Part shown: one piece after another, positions 1 through 10,792 of the stretch
Position numbering within the stretch: the stretch's first letter is position 1
Layout: each line of letters starts with the position of its first letter
Assembly (NCBI RefSeq): GCF_963855985.1
Contig: NC_087118.1
Location: forward strand, 10,436,501 to 10,500,500
DNA from: Ostrinia nubilalis
Lineage: Eukaryota; Arthropoda; Insecta; Lepidoptera; Crambidae
Length of the DNA stretch: 64,000 nt
Direction: 5' to 3'
Notes under the pieces: model-generated
Databases searched by the model: none
Seen by the model: only the letters and a program-made list of their open reading frames with translations
What the model was told of the DNA's origin: nothing
Program-made: the position numbers and the translations under genes

Positions 1-3000
1 ACTTTGACACGAATTTTCCGGTAGATGGCGACACCGGAGTGGGGTACAATGTTCCGGGCGATTGTTGGTCTGTTATTCGAGTGTTGCCATGAATCGGAAA
101 AAACTACCATTTTGGTAGAAAATTTTCCACCACGGCCCCGGATAGTAGAAAATGGAAATTTCCAAAAATTCCAAAAACATGGTATGCAGTTTGGTGACGT
201 TTGGGGACCCGAATGACATTTCACCATTTTTATGAAAAAAGTCTGGCAACACTGAAAGTTATGGGGAAAATAAATTTTCGCGACAAGTCTGGCTTTAAAG
301 TTAGTGACGGACAGAAAGAGTCGTGGCAGAAAAAAAATTAAAATGACGTTTGGTCGGATATACGACCCAGATTATGGGAAAAATCCGAAATGTCAAAAAA
401 TCAAGATGGCGGCGGCGTGGGCGGCCATTTTGTAAAAAGTAGAAAATTTCGAAATTTTGGAATTCATTTTACGAGTAGTTGGCAACATTTTGGAAAGTCG
501 AGTTGTATGAGGCGGTTGTGTGTCCTGTCGAGAGGTTTCGCTTGGGTGAAGAAATTTCTCCAGTGTTGCCACACTTTGGGAGATTTGGTCCAAAAATGTC
601 GAAAGTAGAAATAACGACTTCCGGTCAGAAATTTGGATGACGCCTCCTGCAAAGGGGTCGTGCAAATGACATTTGACCATTTTCATCTCGATCAGCTGGC
701 AACACTGGGAGTTACGGGGAAAAGTATTTTTTTCGACATGGGTGTCTTTAAAGTTAAGGACGGACAGAAGGAGATATGGCAGAAAAAATCCAAAAATGTG
801 GTTTGGTCGGTTATACGATCCAGACTATGGGAAAAATCCGAAATGTCAGAAAATCAAGATGGCGACCGAGTGAGCGGCCATTTTGTAAAAAGTTTCAGAT
901 TTCTGATTTTTCAAATGCATTTTTCGGGCAGTTGGCAACATTTGGGAAAGTCGAGTTGTATGGGGCGATTACGTAGTTTGTCAAGGAGTATCGTTTGGAA
1001 AAACAAAAATTTCCAGTGTTGCCATACTTTGGAAGATTTGGTCAAAAAATGTAAAAAATGGAAATAACGACTTCCGGTTAGAAATTTGGATGACGCCTCC
1101 TGCAAATAGGTCAAACTAATGACATTTGACTATTTTCAACTTGATCACCTGGCAACACTGGGAGTTAGGGGAACTCAAAGTTTTGGGACAACGGAGGAAT
1201 AAGGAATTGTAGAAACAAATGAATTCGGGATTGGGTGAAGTTAGAAAAAAAGTAAAAATGGGGTTCGGCGCGGAAAATGGTCCAGATTCAGGCAAAAATG
1301 CAAAATTTTGGAAATCCAAGATGGCCGCCAAGCGTTCACCCGTTTTCCTAAAGGGACTAAATTCTCCATACAAATTGTATGCAGGGGGGCTTAGCTAACG
1401 TAGAAAAAGGCGAGGCCGAAGGCCGAGCGATAGTTTAAAGCCTGTGAGTCGCCATAGATTAATTTTTGATGCGTCAAAAAAGGACTAGAGCCCAGTGACA
1501 GACAGAAAGGCGAGGCCGAAGGCCGAGCGATGGTTCAAATCCCGACAGTCGCCATAGATTTACTTGTGTTGCGTCAAAAAAGCAAAAGAGCCTTGCGACA
1601 AACGAGAAGCCCCCCTGTAATTTTTGCGAGGCCGAAGGCCGAGCTCCGAATGCGAGGCCGCAGGCCGAGCGCCGCGTAGGGCGAAGCCCGGAGCGGCCAG
1701 CATCGCAGATCTAGCTTTTGTAGCCCGCGTAGCGGGCGACCAAAGCTAGTCTATATTATATAAAGCTCGATTACCACTCACTGACTCACTGACTGATCAG
1801 GGGTATTTTTGGGGTATTTAAAGGGGAGATGGGTAAAATTTTTGGTGTTTGTTTTAAACTAGATTTTTCGACTGCCAGCTTTACTAGATTTTTTGAACCA
1901 AAAAACAAAATGGCGGCACTTTTTGAAACACCAACTTTTTTGTTTTTCATCCTGAATTTTTTCCTTTTTGGGAGTTTATTAGGGTTGCCAAGGTGTGTTA
2001 AAAAAATTGAGAAAAAAATTGAAAAACAAAATGGCCGCGCCGCCATCTTGGATTGAAAATGCGATTTCGGGGTGTTTTTAGGGAGGTGTCACTCCGAGAT
2101 GCGCAATTGTTTTTGAAAATTTCTTTTGAGTATTTGTGACATGTATAGTCTTCTTAAGAGATACATTCACAGATTATCAAAAAACAAGATGGCGGCTGAG
2201 TCGTCGGCCATTTTGTTGCGATCAAAAAATTCCCAAACTTTGACAGCAATTTTCCGGTAGATGGCGACACCGGAGTGGGGTACAATGTTCCGGGCGATTG
2301 TTGGTCTGTTCCTCGAGTGTTGCCATGAATCGGAAAAAACTACCATTTTGGAAGAAAATTTTCCACCACGGCCCCGGATAGTAGAAAATGGAAATTTCCA
2401 GAAATTCCAAAAACTTGGTATGCAGTCTGGTGACATTTGGGGACCCGAATGACATTTCACCATTTTTATCAAAAAAGTCTGGCAACACTGAAAGTTATGG
2501 GGAAAAGTTTTTTTTGCGACATGGGTGACTTTAAAGTTAAGGACAGACAGAAGGACTCATGGCAGAAGAAAAATAAAAATGATTTTTGGTCGGATATACG
2601 ACCCAGATTATGGGAAAAATCCGATATGTCAAGAAATCAAGATGGCGGCTGATCGGGCGGCCATTTTGTAAAAAGTTGAAAATTTCGAAATTTTGGAATT
2701 CATTTTTCGAGTAGTTGGCAACATTTGGGAAAGTCGACTTGTATGAGGCGGTTGTGTGTCCTGTCGAGAGGTTTCGCTTGGGTGAAGAATTACCGATTAC
2801 CACTCACTCACTCACTCACTGACTGATCAGGGGTATTTTTGGGGTATTTAGAGGGGAGAGGGGTAAAATTGTAAGTGTTTATCTCAAACTAGATTTTTTG
2901 ACTGCCAGCTTTACCACATTTTTTGAACCAAAAAACAATATGGCGGAAATTTTTGAAACATCAACTTTTTTGTTTTTGGTCCTGAATTTTTTCTTTTTTG

Positions 3001-5470
3001 GGTGTTGATTGGGGTTGTCATTTGGTTTATTATTATGTGAGAAAAAAACGAAAAAACAAAATGGCCGCGCCGCCATCTTGGATTGAAAACGCGATTTCAG
3101 GGGTGTTTTCGGGGAGGTGTCATTCCGAGATGCGCCATTGTTTTTGAAAAATTCTTTTGAGTTTTTGTGACTTATATAGTCTGCTTCAAGGCCACATTTA
3201 CAGATTATCAAAAAACAAGATGGCGGCTGAGCCGTCGGCCATTTTGTTGCGATCAAAAAATTCCCAAAGTTTGACAGCAATTTTCCGATAGATGGCGACA
3301 CCGGAGTAGGGTATAATGTTCCGGGCGATTGTTGGTCTGTTATTCAAGTGTTGCCATGAATCGGAAAAAACTACCATTTTAGTAGAAAATTTTCCACCAC
3401 GGCCCCGGATAGTAGAAAATGGAAATTTCCAGAAATTCCAAAAACTTGGTATGCAGTCTGGTGACATTTGGGGACCCGAATGACATTTCACCATTTTTAT
3501 CAAAAAAGTCTGGCAACACTGAAAGTTATGGGGAAAAGTTTTTTTTGCGACATGGGTGACTTTAAAGTTAAGGACAGACAGAAGGACTCATGGCAGAAGA
3601 AAAATAAAAATGATTTTTGGTCGGATATACGACCCAGATTATGGGAAAAATCCGATATGTCAAGAAATCAAGATGGCGGCTGATCGGGCGGCCATTTTGT
3701 AAAAAGTTGAAAATTTCGAAATTTTGGAATTCATTTTTCGAGTAGTTGGCAACATTTGGGAAAGTCGACTTGTATGAGGCGGTTGTGTGTCCTGTCGAGA
3801 GGTTTCGCTTGGGTGAAGAATTACCGATTACCACTCACTCACTCACTCACTGACTGATCAGGGGTATTTTTGGGGTATTTAGAGGGGAGAGGGGTAAAAT
3901 TGTAAGTGTTTATCTCAAACTAGATTTTTTGACTGCCAGCTTTACCACATTTTTTGAACCAAAAAACAATATGGCGGAAATTTTTGAAACATCAACTTTT
4001 TGGTTTTTGGTCCTGAATTTTTTCTTTTTTGGGTGTTGATTGGGGTTGTCATTTGGTTTATTATTATGTGAGAAAAAAACGAAAAAACAAAATGGCCGCG
4101 CCGCCATCTTGGATTGAAAACGCGATTTCAGGGGTGTTTTCGGGGAGGTGTCATTCCGAGATGCGCCATTGTTTTTGAAAAATTCTTTTGAGTTTTTGTG
4201 ACTTATATAGTCTGCTTCAAGGCCACATTTACAGATTATCAAAAAACAAGATGGCGGCTGAGCCGTCGGCCATTTTGTTGCGAACATAAAATTTCCCAAA
4301 CTTTGGTAGCAATTTTCCGGTAGATGGCGACACCGGAGTGGGGTACAATGTTCCGGGCGATTGTTTGTCTGTTATTCGAGTGTTGCCATGAATCGGAAAA
4401 AACTACCATTTTGGTAGAAAATTTTCCACCACGGCCCCGGATAGTAGAAAATGTAAATTTCCAAAAATTCCAAAAACGTGGTATGCAGTTTGGTGACGTT
4501 TGGGGACCCGAATGACATTTCACCATTTTTATGAAAAAAGTCTGGCAACACTGAAAGTTATGGGGAAAAGTTTTTTTTGCGACATGGGTGTCTTTAAAGT
4601 TAGTGACAGACAGATAGAATTATGGCAGAAAAAAAATAAAAATGACGTTTGGTCGGATATACGACCCAGATTATGGGAAAAATCCGAAATGTCAAAAAAT
4701 CAAGATGGCGGCGGCGTGGGCGGCCATTTTGTAAAAAGTTGAAAATTTCGAAATTTTGGAATTCATTTTTCGAGTAGTTGGCAACACTTTGGAAAGTCGA
4801 GTTGTATGAGGCGGTTGTGTGTCCTGTTGAGAGGTTTTGCTTGGGTGAAGAAATTTCTCCAGTGTTGCCACACTTTGGGAGATTTGGTCCAAAAATGTCG
4901 AAAGTAGAAATAACGACTTCCGGTCAAAACTTTGGATGACGCCTCTTGCAAAAGGGTCGTGCAAATGACATTTGACCATTTTCATCTCGATCACCTGGCA
5001 ACACTGGGAGCTACGGGGAAAAGTATTTTTTTCGACATGGGTGTCTTTAAAGTTAAGGACGGACAGAAGGAGATATGGCAGGGAAAATCTGAAAATGGGG
5101 TTTGGTCGGTTATACGACCCAGATTATGGGAAAAATCCGAAATCATGGAAAATCAAGATGGCGGCTGAGCGGGCGGCCATTTTGTAAAAAGTTTCAGATT
5201 TCTGATTTTTCAAATGCATTTTTCGGGCAGTTGGCAACATTTGGGAAAGTCAAGTTGTATGGAGCGATTACGTAGTTTGTCAAGGAGTATCGTTTGGGAA
5301 AACAAAAATTTCCAGTGTTGCCATACTTTGGAAGATTTGGTCAAAAAATGTAAAAAATGGAAATAACGACTTCCGGTCAGAAATTTGGATGACGCCTCCT
5401 GCAAATAGGTCAAACTAATGACATTTGACTATTTTCAACTCGATCACCTGGCAACACTGAGAGTTACAGG
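1..5470. repeat. Satellite-like array of ~455-bp and ~1,031-bp units
   Basis: The stretch is built from related modules. A shorter monomer of roughly 455 bp is anchored on CTGGCAACACTG and on an inverted pair CAAGATGGCG...GGCCATTTTG. A higher-order unit of about 1,031 bp is visible at roughly 1,770, 2,795 and 3,826, each beginning with ATTACCACTCACTCACTC and GATCAGGGGTATTTTTGGGG; the second and third are almost identical. The third runs on into a longer tail (about 4,850-5,470) that also occurs at about 540-1,165. Short open frames recur at the same offsets in each copy and on both strands, so they are by-products of the repeat. The array ends inside the capsid gene at about 5,470; its left end lies outside the window. 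I do not recognise the family; it could be a satellite or an internally expanded transposon. Confidence 0.85.
1411..1749. repeat. GC-rich mini-hairpins with 3-nt loops
   Basis: Inside the AT-rich array is a GC-rich block with perfect short palindromes: GGCC-GAA-GGCC at 1414-1424, 1514-1524 and 1630-1640, GGCC-GCA-GGCC at 1656-1666, GGGC-GAA-GCCC at 1679-1689 and GCCCGC-GTA-GCGGGC at 1723-1737. The last sits inside a second stem made by CTAGCTTTTG (1711) and CAAAGCTAG (to 1749). Stems differ while the 3-nt loop is kept. No open frame explains the block. Confidence 0.7.
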
Positions 5471-5474
5471 ATTT

Positions 5475-6321
5475 CTTTACAATGGTCGAATATAGAAGAA
5501 CTGTTGGAAGCATTATTCTTTCTATTAGTCTGAAGACCGAGTATGACAAATCTAGGCTTCTCTAATTGAGAGGCCGTTTTAATAGACCAGGAATGTTTTG
5601 TTGTTTTAGGTAATACTGGATACTCATATAAATCCCAATTTCTAAACGCTAGTTGCAATGGTCGATCTTTTTCTAATAATTTAAGGAACAATAATCTATC
5701 ACGATCACCCACTCGGACATGTGGGACACGCCATTGCACTTTTTGTATATCTAATTCAAAATAATCACTTTTTTCCATAGTAAGACAGTTCATGATAGAT
5801 CTGCTTCTTTGTAATATAAGTTCATGTCTACAATTAACAATTATTTTATTATAATCTTCTGCAAAGCCCAGTATTTTATTTAATGGGATAATGACACTAA
5901 AACTTCCGCTTTTTTGTTTACTGCCATTTACATTCCACCCCCACATCGCGCTAGCTTTACTTTCACCATCATTCATAGAAATGTAAGATTTTATTGTGGT
6001 TGTGATTCCTGCATTCTTAATGTGGTCAATTTCAACACCGTTTAACTCATATTTTACGTCTTGAAATAAAAATGAAAACGGGTTGTTAATAAATTGAACT
6101 TCTTTTCTTGTAATTTTTCCGGACACATCTTTTGTAAATACACTTGCATATCCTTCGATGTAAATAGAGCTTGCTGATGGTAGCACATATACATCTTGTT
6201 GATGAATTGGTATTCTAATCTCATCGTTCTCTTTATAGCTATTATTATATGGATTGTAGGTATGTATTTCATAACTTTCGATGGAATTATCATGCTGTGG
6301 TAAATCGGTGATTTGTAACAT
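5475..6321 (-). pseudogene. MCP: Polinton-like major capsid protein, 3'-truncated
   Basis: The minus-strand frame starts at 6321 and encodes about 280 residues of a double-jelly-roll major capsid protein of the Polinton/adintovirus type. The N-terminal block (about residues 8-60) with the DEIRIPIHQQDVYVLP motif and the following YELNGVEIDHIKNAGITTTIK segment are what I recognise from this family (memory, not a search). The protein would form virion hexons. The frame ends soon after FDHC, where the left-hand satellite array starts, so the C-terminal part of the second jelly roll is missing; the last few residues and stop come from the repeat. The start overlaps the end of the small upstream ORF by about 32 bp, typical of a compact element. 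No internal stop is present in the surviving part. Confidence 0.8.
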
Positions 6322-6481
6322 TTTTTAATTGAAATCCAAGAGCGCGAAGGAATTCTTTATTATTTTTAGTAATCTTTTTAGTGAAATTCTTACTAGAGTT
6401 CAACCGTCTTTCCACCTTCGTTATTGGAAGTGAAGTATTCGGTTTTTTTCTATCATTAGGCTTTTTATTGAAAAGAATCAT
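6290..6481 (-). CDS. Small basic Polinton-linked ORF upstream of capsid gene
   Basis: A 63-residue minus-strand ORF, rich in Lys, Arg and Asn, with a C-terminal stretch KITKNNKEFLRALGFQL. A similar ending (a run like NxxFLxxLG) occurs in small proteins encoded beside the capsid gene of insect Polinton-like elements, as far as I remember. It lies between protease and capsid genes, is transcribed with them and overlaps the capsid start. Function is unknown; a minor capsid or capsid-cement role would be a guess from position only. Confidence 0.5.
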   Translation of the reverse strand: MILFNKKPNDRKKPNTSLPITKVERRLNSSKNFTKKITKNNKEFLRALGFQLKNVTNHRFTTA

Positions 6482-6586
6482 TTTTTTTTTAATTGCTGAC
6501 GAAATACTTGAAAAAATAAATAATGTGTATATTTATTATGAGTGCAATAGTTACAATGATTAAAATTAAAAAACGAACAATATAAT

Positions 6587-7000
6587 TTATACATGTATTA
6601 AGTTTTGTTTTCTTAACCAAAATGAATGAAGAAATTTTAAACACAAATGTCCACAGTTGTATAAATTATTTTTTTTGTAGATTGTCATTGTTAAAGTATA
6701 TATTTGACCCCACATAATTGATGAATTCTTTAGGTGGTTTTAAATTACCGTAACTGTCGAAATATTCAATATAATTATTTACTTTGCCATAGGCTACCCA
6801 ATGAGTTCCAGTGTTTTTGGATGAATCTAAGTTAATAATAGCGCATTCTATTGGTAATGGCTGTATTGGTAATTCATCTCTCATAAATACACCTCGAAAA
6901 AAGGGAATGTTTTTCGAGTACCTTATTAAGTCAATATTTGTCAAAGGCCTTTTGGGTAGCCGATTATTTAGTTTTTTTTCTTTGTAACATATCGCACCTT
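6587..7000 (-). pseudogene. PRO: Adenain-like maturation cysteine protease, frameshifted
   Basis: The minus-strand frame carries the hallmark RGVFMRDELP block, the catalytic His in GTHWVAYGK, an acidic residue in YFDSYG and, after a shift of frame in an A-rich run near 6,665, the catalytic Cys in NCGHLCLKFL; the frame then ends at 6587. This is the adenovirus-type capsid-maturation protease encoded by Polintons. The order H, D, C is preserved. The first residues before about 6,990 derive from an inserted element, so the natural start is uncertain. The shift, which sits at a homopolymer, separates the Cys from the rest and would abolish activity unless it is a sequencing error. Confidence 0.75.
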
Positions 7001-7257
7001 CGGTAGAACAAGGGCACAATTGTCAAAAATTGCAAAAATGAGTTAAGTATGCAGAAATGCTTTAAAAACGTGTTTTCAACTGTACGGACAAAGATACCCA
7101 TATAATTCCTTCAAAAAACCGCCAGGGGCAATAAGTGCCTTTCTCTTATTGGCGCCTTTATTTTACTGTTCTGGCGCGACATCGTCTTATTGGTCAGTTG
7201 CGCCGTCGGCGGGGAGTGAAGCACTTGTCTCTTGGAGTGCTAACGCTGAAAAGGTAA

Positions 7258-9901
7258 ATATCGTCACCGTCGTGGCAGAATTAAATAACTGACACTTTTG
7301 GCAAAAATCACTTTTTCCACTTTTTGTATAGTAGAAAGTGTTACCTATATTTTGGTCTTACTCTCGTGGCAATATCTATGATATTTCCAAAGATATCTTC
7401 AGTTTAGTGAAACTATTGACCATAAATTACAACTCTGTTTGTTGTAAAATTTACGTGGCAAAACTCAATAAGTGACTTTATTTAATTCTGCCACAACTCA
7501 CTACAAAACATTGCTTCAAAATACTTGTACTAAGAAAGTCAATAAGTGACTTTATTTAATTCTGCCACAACTCAATCCGAAACATTGCTTCAAAATACTC
7601 GTACAATTGTGTTTTTGATTTATTTCATTTTTGTAACATTACTTTAAATGTTACTTTTAATTTTAATGTTCATTACTTAGATGTTGACTCTGGATAGTTA
7701 CCTTCATCATCATCATCATTTCAGCCATATAGGACGTCCACTGCCGAACATAGGCCTCCCCCAATGATTTCCAATATGACCGGCTGGTAGCGGTCTGCAT
7801 CCAGTGCTTTCCTGCTACCTTTATGAAGTCCACGTTGTGCTTTCCGGTACGTGCCCTCCACTCCAAAACCTTGCTACCCCATCGTCTGTCAGTTCTGCGT
7901 ACTATGTGCCCTGTCTCTTGTACAGAAAAACTGAGCATAGCACTCTTCAAAGCACGCTGTGCAACTTTGAGCTTATTTATAAGGCCTATAGTAAGAGGCC
8001 ACGTTCCCGAGCCGTCATCAGTGGTAACACATACAGATTGTAGATTTTCGTCTTTAGGCACTGAGATATTTTGGACGAAAGGATGTTGTGTAGTTTCGCG
8101 AATGCTGCCCAGCCGAGTTGGATTCGACCTCTTTCTCTACCTAGCTGAAACGTTTGTCCGAGGTAGACACTAGACATACTTGTCAACAATCTCGAGATTC
8201 GAGCTCCTAACCGAAACTGGGTAGGGCGCAACATAGACATTCGATAAAAGCTTCGTTTTTCCATGTTGTTCACCCGAAGGCCTACCTTTTGGGAGATTAA
8301 GGTCTTCGAGCATTGTGCCGAGGTCTTCCAGTGATTTTGCCATGACCACACAATATCGTCGGTAAACCGAAGGTGAATGATGTACTCGTCGTTGATGTTT
8401 GTGCCGAATCCTTTCTATTCCAGGAGTTTGAAAGCGTCTTCCAATGCAGCGGTGAATAGTTTCGGAGATCTGGAGATATAACATCTCCCTCATGCCTCGC
8501 TGCAGAGGAATCGCCCTCGTACTCCACTCCTGTACTCGGACCAACATGGTGGTTTTGTACAAGCACTTCAGCACCTCGATATGATCGACTTTTTAGAAAC
8601 CGGCTTGTTCGGGAGGCAAGTCAAGTCATCGAACCTACGCGCGAGATCATTCGTGATAACTTTCGAAAACAGCTTGTAGACATGACTCAGAAGCGAGATG
8701 GGTCAGTAATTCTTCAGCAAGGTTTTATCCCCTTTCTTGAAGAAGAGTACCACCACGCTTCTGTTCCATGCCTCTGGCGTTGTTCCCTGGAGTAAGACGA
8801 AGTTAAATAGTCTCTGAAGGACTTGACTTCAATGTTCAGAAGGTTATCCCGTCATGACCTGGTACCTTGTTGTTCTTTAGGTGTTTGAGAGCCATCCTAA
8901 TCTCGTATAGGCTGATAATGCTGATATCCACAATATCTTCGTCGAGGTATATAGCTGTCCATAAAACTTTTCAATCTCATCCAGAACCTCGGCTTTTGTT
9001 GACGTTACACCACCTTCCACAGTCTTCAGCTTCGTCAGCTAGTTTCGCTCAATAGAGTTGTCTCTAGCGAACACTTTTGAGCCTTGGTTCCGCTCTATCG
9101 CCTCTTTAATACTATTTGTATTAAAGTTGCGAACATCATGTCGCAAGGACTTCCATATCTGTCTATTGAGCTGCGGATGTGCCTTAGCGTCAACGGAGAT
9201 CTGCAGTGACATTGAACGTCGTTCTGCCATGACGTTGAGGGTAAGGGATCCGTATGGATCCCTAGGGAGAGATCCCTATTACAGTTTTTTGTTTTTGGAT
9301 TATTTTAATTTTGATATTCATTTCGATGTTGGTTCTTTCAATTGTATTTCAATGTTATAGGAATCTGATGTTGATGGTTACCATACCAATTTGTTAAACA
9401 TTTATAAGTATTTAATAAGTAGGTATATTCTAGTATTATTTACAATATAATAACAATTTTACAGATTTTGACTAAAATCACATTAACAAAACAAATAAAA
9501 TAAAATAAATAAATCAACATTTAGGTCAATAAAAGTGTGGCAAAATTAAACAAGTGTACTTATTCAATGGAAATATTCGTTTTTGTAATACCTTGGTTGT
9601 GGCAAAACTAAATAAGTGACATGCAAAAACTAAATAACTGCAACTTAGTTGTAAAATACGGTTGTGGCAAAACTAAATAATTACATTTTTATTTTTTTAT
9701 TTAAAATAATACAAAGTAACATCATCGAAGAATATTGAATTAATAAAGGTAAATTTGCTGTATAAAATATCAAAAGACCGAATAAAATATTGTCACCCTT
9801 AAAAGTTATCGCCATTTTTAACGAAAAAAAACACAAAAACGTGAATATCTCGCAACTTTGGTTTTGTCAGTTATTTAATTCTGCCACGTCGGTGACGATA
9901 T
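7258..9901. mobile_element. TIR transposon with GTGGCA-AATAAGTGAC subterminal repeats
   Basis: A terminal inverted repeat of about 35 bp is present: ATATCGTCACCG...GTGGCAGAATTAAATAACTGAC at the left and its reverse complement at 9,864-9,901. Inside, the motif (TG)TGGCARAACTAAATAAGTGAC recurs in both orientations at about 7,455-7,575 and 9,535-9,685. An RTE fragment occupies the middle. No transposase frame is left, so it is non-autonomous. The match may extend a few bases further outward (AAAGG on both sides), and no target duplication is clear. Confidence 0.65.
7690..9240 (-). mobile_element. RTE-type non-LTR retrotransposon fragment, degenerate
   Basis: The minus strand encodes broken pieces of an RTE-clade reverse transcriptase and its C-terminal region: KLKVAQRALKSAMLSFSV, GHIVRRTDRRWGSKVLEWR and RQWTSYMAEM segments, in several frames with stops. 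The 3' end (left in the window) shows the block around CATAGGCCTCCCC and a TCA-repeat tail at about 7,700-7,718. It is 5'-truncated at about 9,240, next to a palindromic AGGGATCCGTATGGATCCCT. It is older than the copy at 23.3-24.5 kb, judging by the number of frame breaks. Confidence 0.75.
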
Positions 9902-10144
9902 GCCCTTTAATGTTTTTGGTTTCTGGAGTGACAAGGCCACATCTATCACACTTATGCCTAGTATTTAATTCCAAAATTGGAAGGAAAAAGACGTTCAGAC
10001 AGTTATGCCCTTGTCCGTCCAATTTTTTTTTAATTCATTGGTTTTAAAAGTAAAATTATGTCCCTGTCACTCCAAATCTAATTTTATTCAGATGGACTTA
10101 ATTTCAATTACGTCTTTGTCATTTCAAATTGCATTCTTATTTAA
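9241..10144. repeat. AT-rich end of the TIR element and subterminal repeat cluster
   Basis: No gene. The first part belongs to the right half of the TIR element with GTGGCAAAACTAAATAA repeats; 9,903-10,140 holds four degenerate copies of a ~40-bp motif (TATGCC.AGT, TATGCCCTTGTCCGTCC, TATGTCCCTGTCACTCC, TACGTCTTTGTCATTTC). Confidence 0.55.
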
Positions 10145-10371
10145 AGGCTGATTTACACGTAATAAGTAGTTAAGTAGGTAACAACATTTTTACTTAATTT
10201 TAAGCGATTAAATTGCATGTAAACAGTACTTGCTACTTAAAATATAGTTGACAACTAAATTTTAACTTGCCACTTGCTACAAAATTGTGTGTTTACACGC
10301 AACTAAGTAATCACTTAAAATTAAGTTAAAATTTAGTTACCTACTTACCCACCTAAATCAGCCTTAAAAGG
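10145..10371. mobile_element. Short MITE with AAGGCTGATTTA inverted ends
   Basis: The ends AAGGCTGATTTACAC and the complement of TAAATCAGCCTT face each other over about 227 bp, and the interior is largely self-complementary around AAGTAGTTAAGTAGGTAAC and GTTACCTACTTACC. TTAA is present at both flanks, so TTAA target duplication is possible. Non-coding. Confidence 0.6.
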
Positions 10372-10429
10372 CCTTGATTTTAAATTATTGTTTTTTATTG
10401 TAAATTACACTTTCAATTAAGTTATTTTT

Positions 10430-10560
10430 TTGTCGACTGGTTTACTGCAATGGTTAAGAAGTTAACTGTTACATCAAGAGGTCGCGGGTTCGATTCCTGC
10501 GCAGGACAAACTTTTGTGTGCATGAAAAAATCTGATTATAGGATCTGTGTGTTTATAATG
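10430..10560 (+). repeat. tRNA-derived SINE head
   Basis: A tRNA-like segment with a near-consensus RNA polymerase III B box (GGTTCGATTCC at about 10,488) and a degenerate A-box region (TGGTTTACTGCAATGG) is followed by TTTTGTGTGCATGAAAAAAT. The cloverleaf is not convincing and there is no T-run terminator directly after it, so a SINE or tRNA pseudogene fits better than a functional tRNA. Confidence 0.5.
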
Positions 10561-10792
10561 AATCTATTTTAGTATATTAATTTGTAATACCACTGTTGAT
10601 TCTAATAGGTATCTATAAGCTTATAGCTACTTACAGATAACTCAATTCATACAAGAAACTTTTAAAATCACAAATAATACAAAATAAATGAATCATTATG
10701 ATTAATATGTTTAATATCACAAATAATAATTAAACAATTAACGCGCATTATTTTGTGATTGTAAATACAAGATGTGAATTAAAATTTAAATC

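Noticed and set aside
25..5413. Many 60-144-residue ORFs in the left array
   Set aside because: They recur at fixed offsets in each repeat unit on both strands, have no domain and start at arbitrary repeat positions.
10430..10510. Functional tRNA gene
   Set aside because: B box is good but the cloverleaf and terminator are not; SINE head is more likely.
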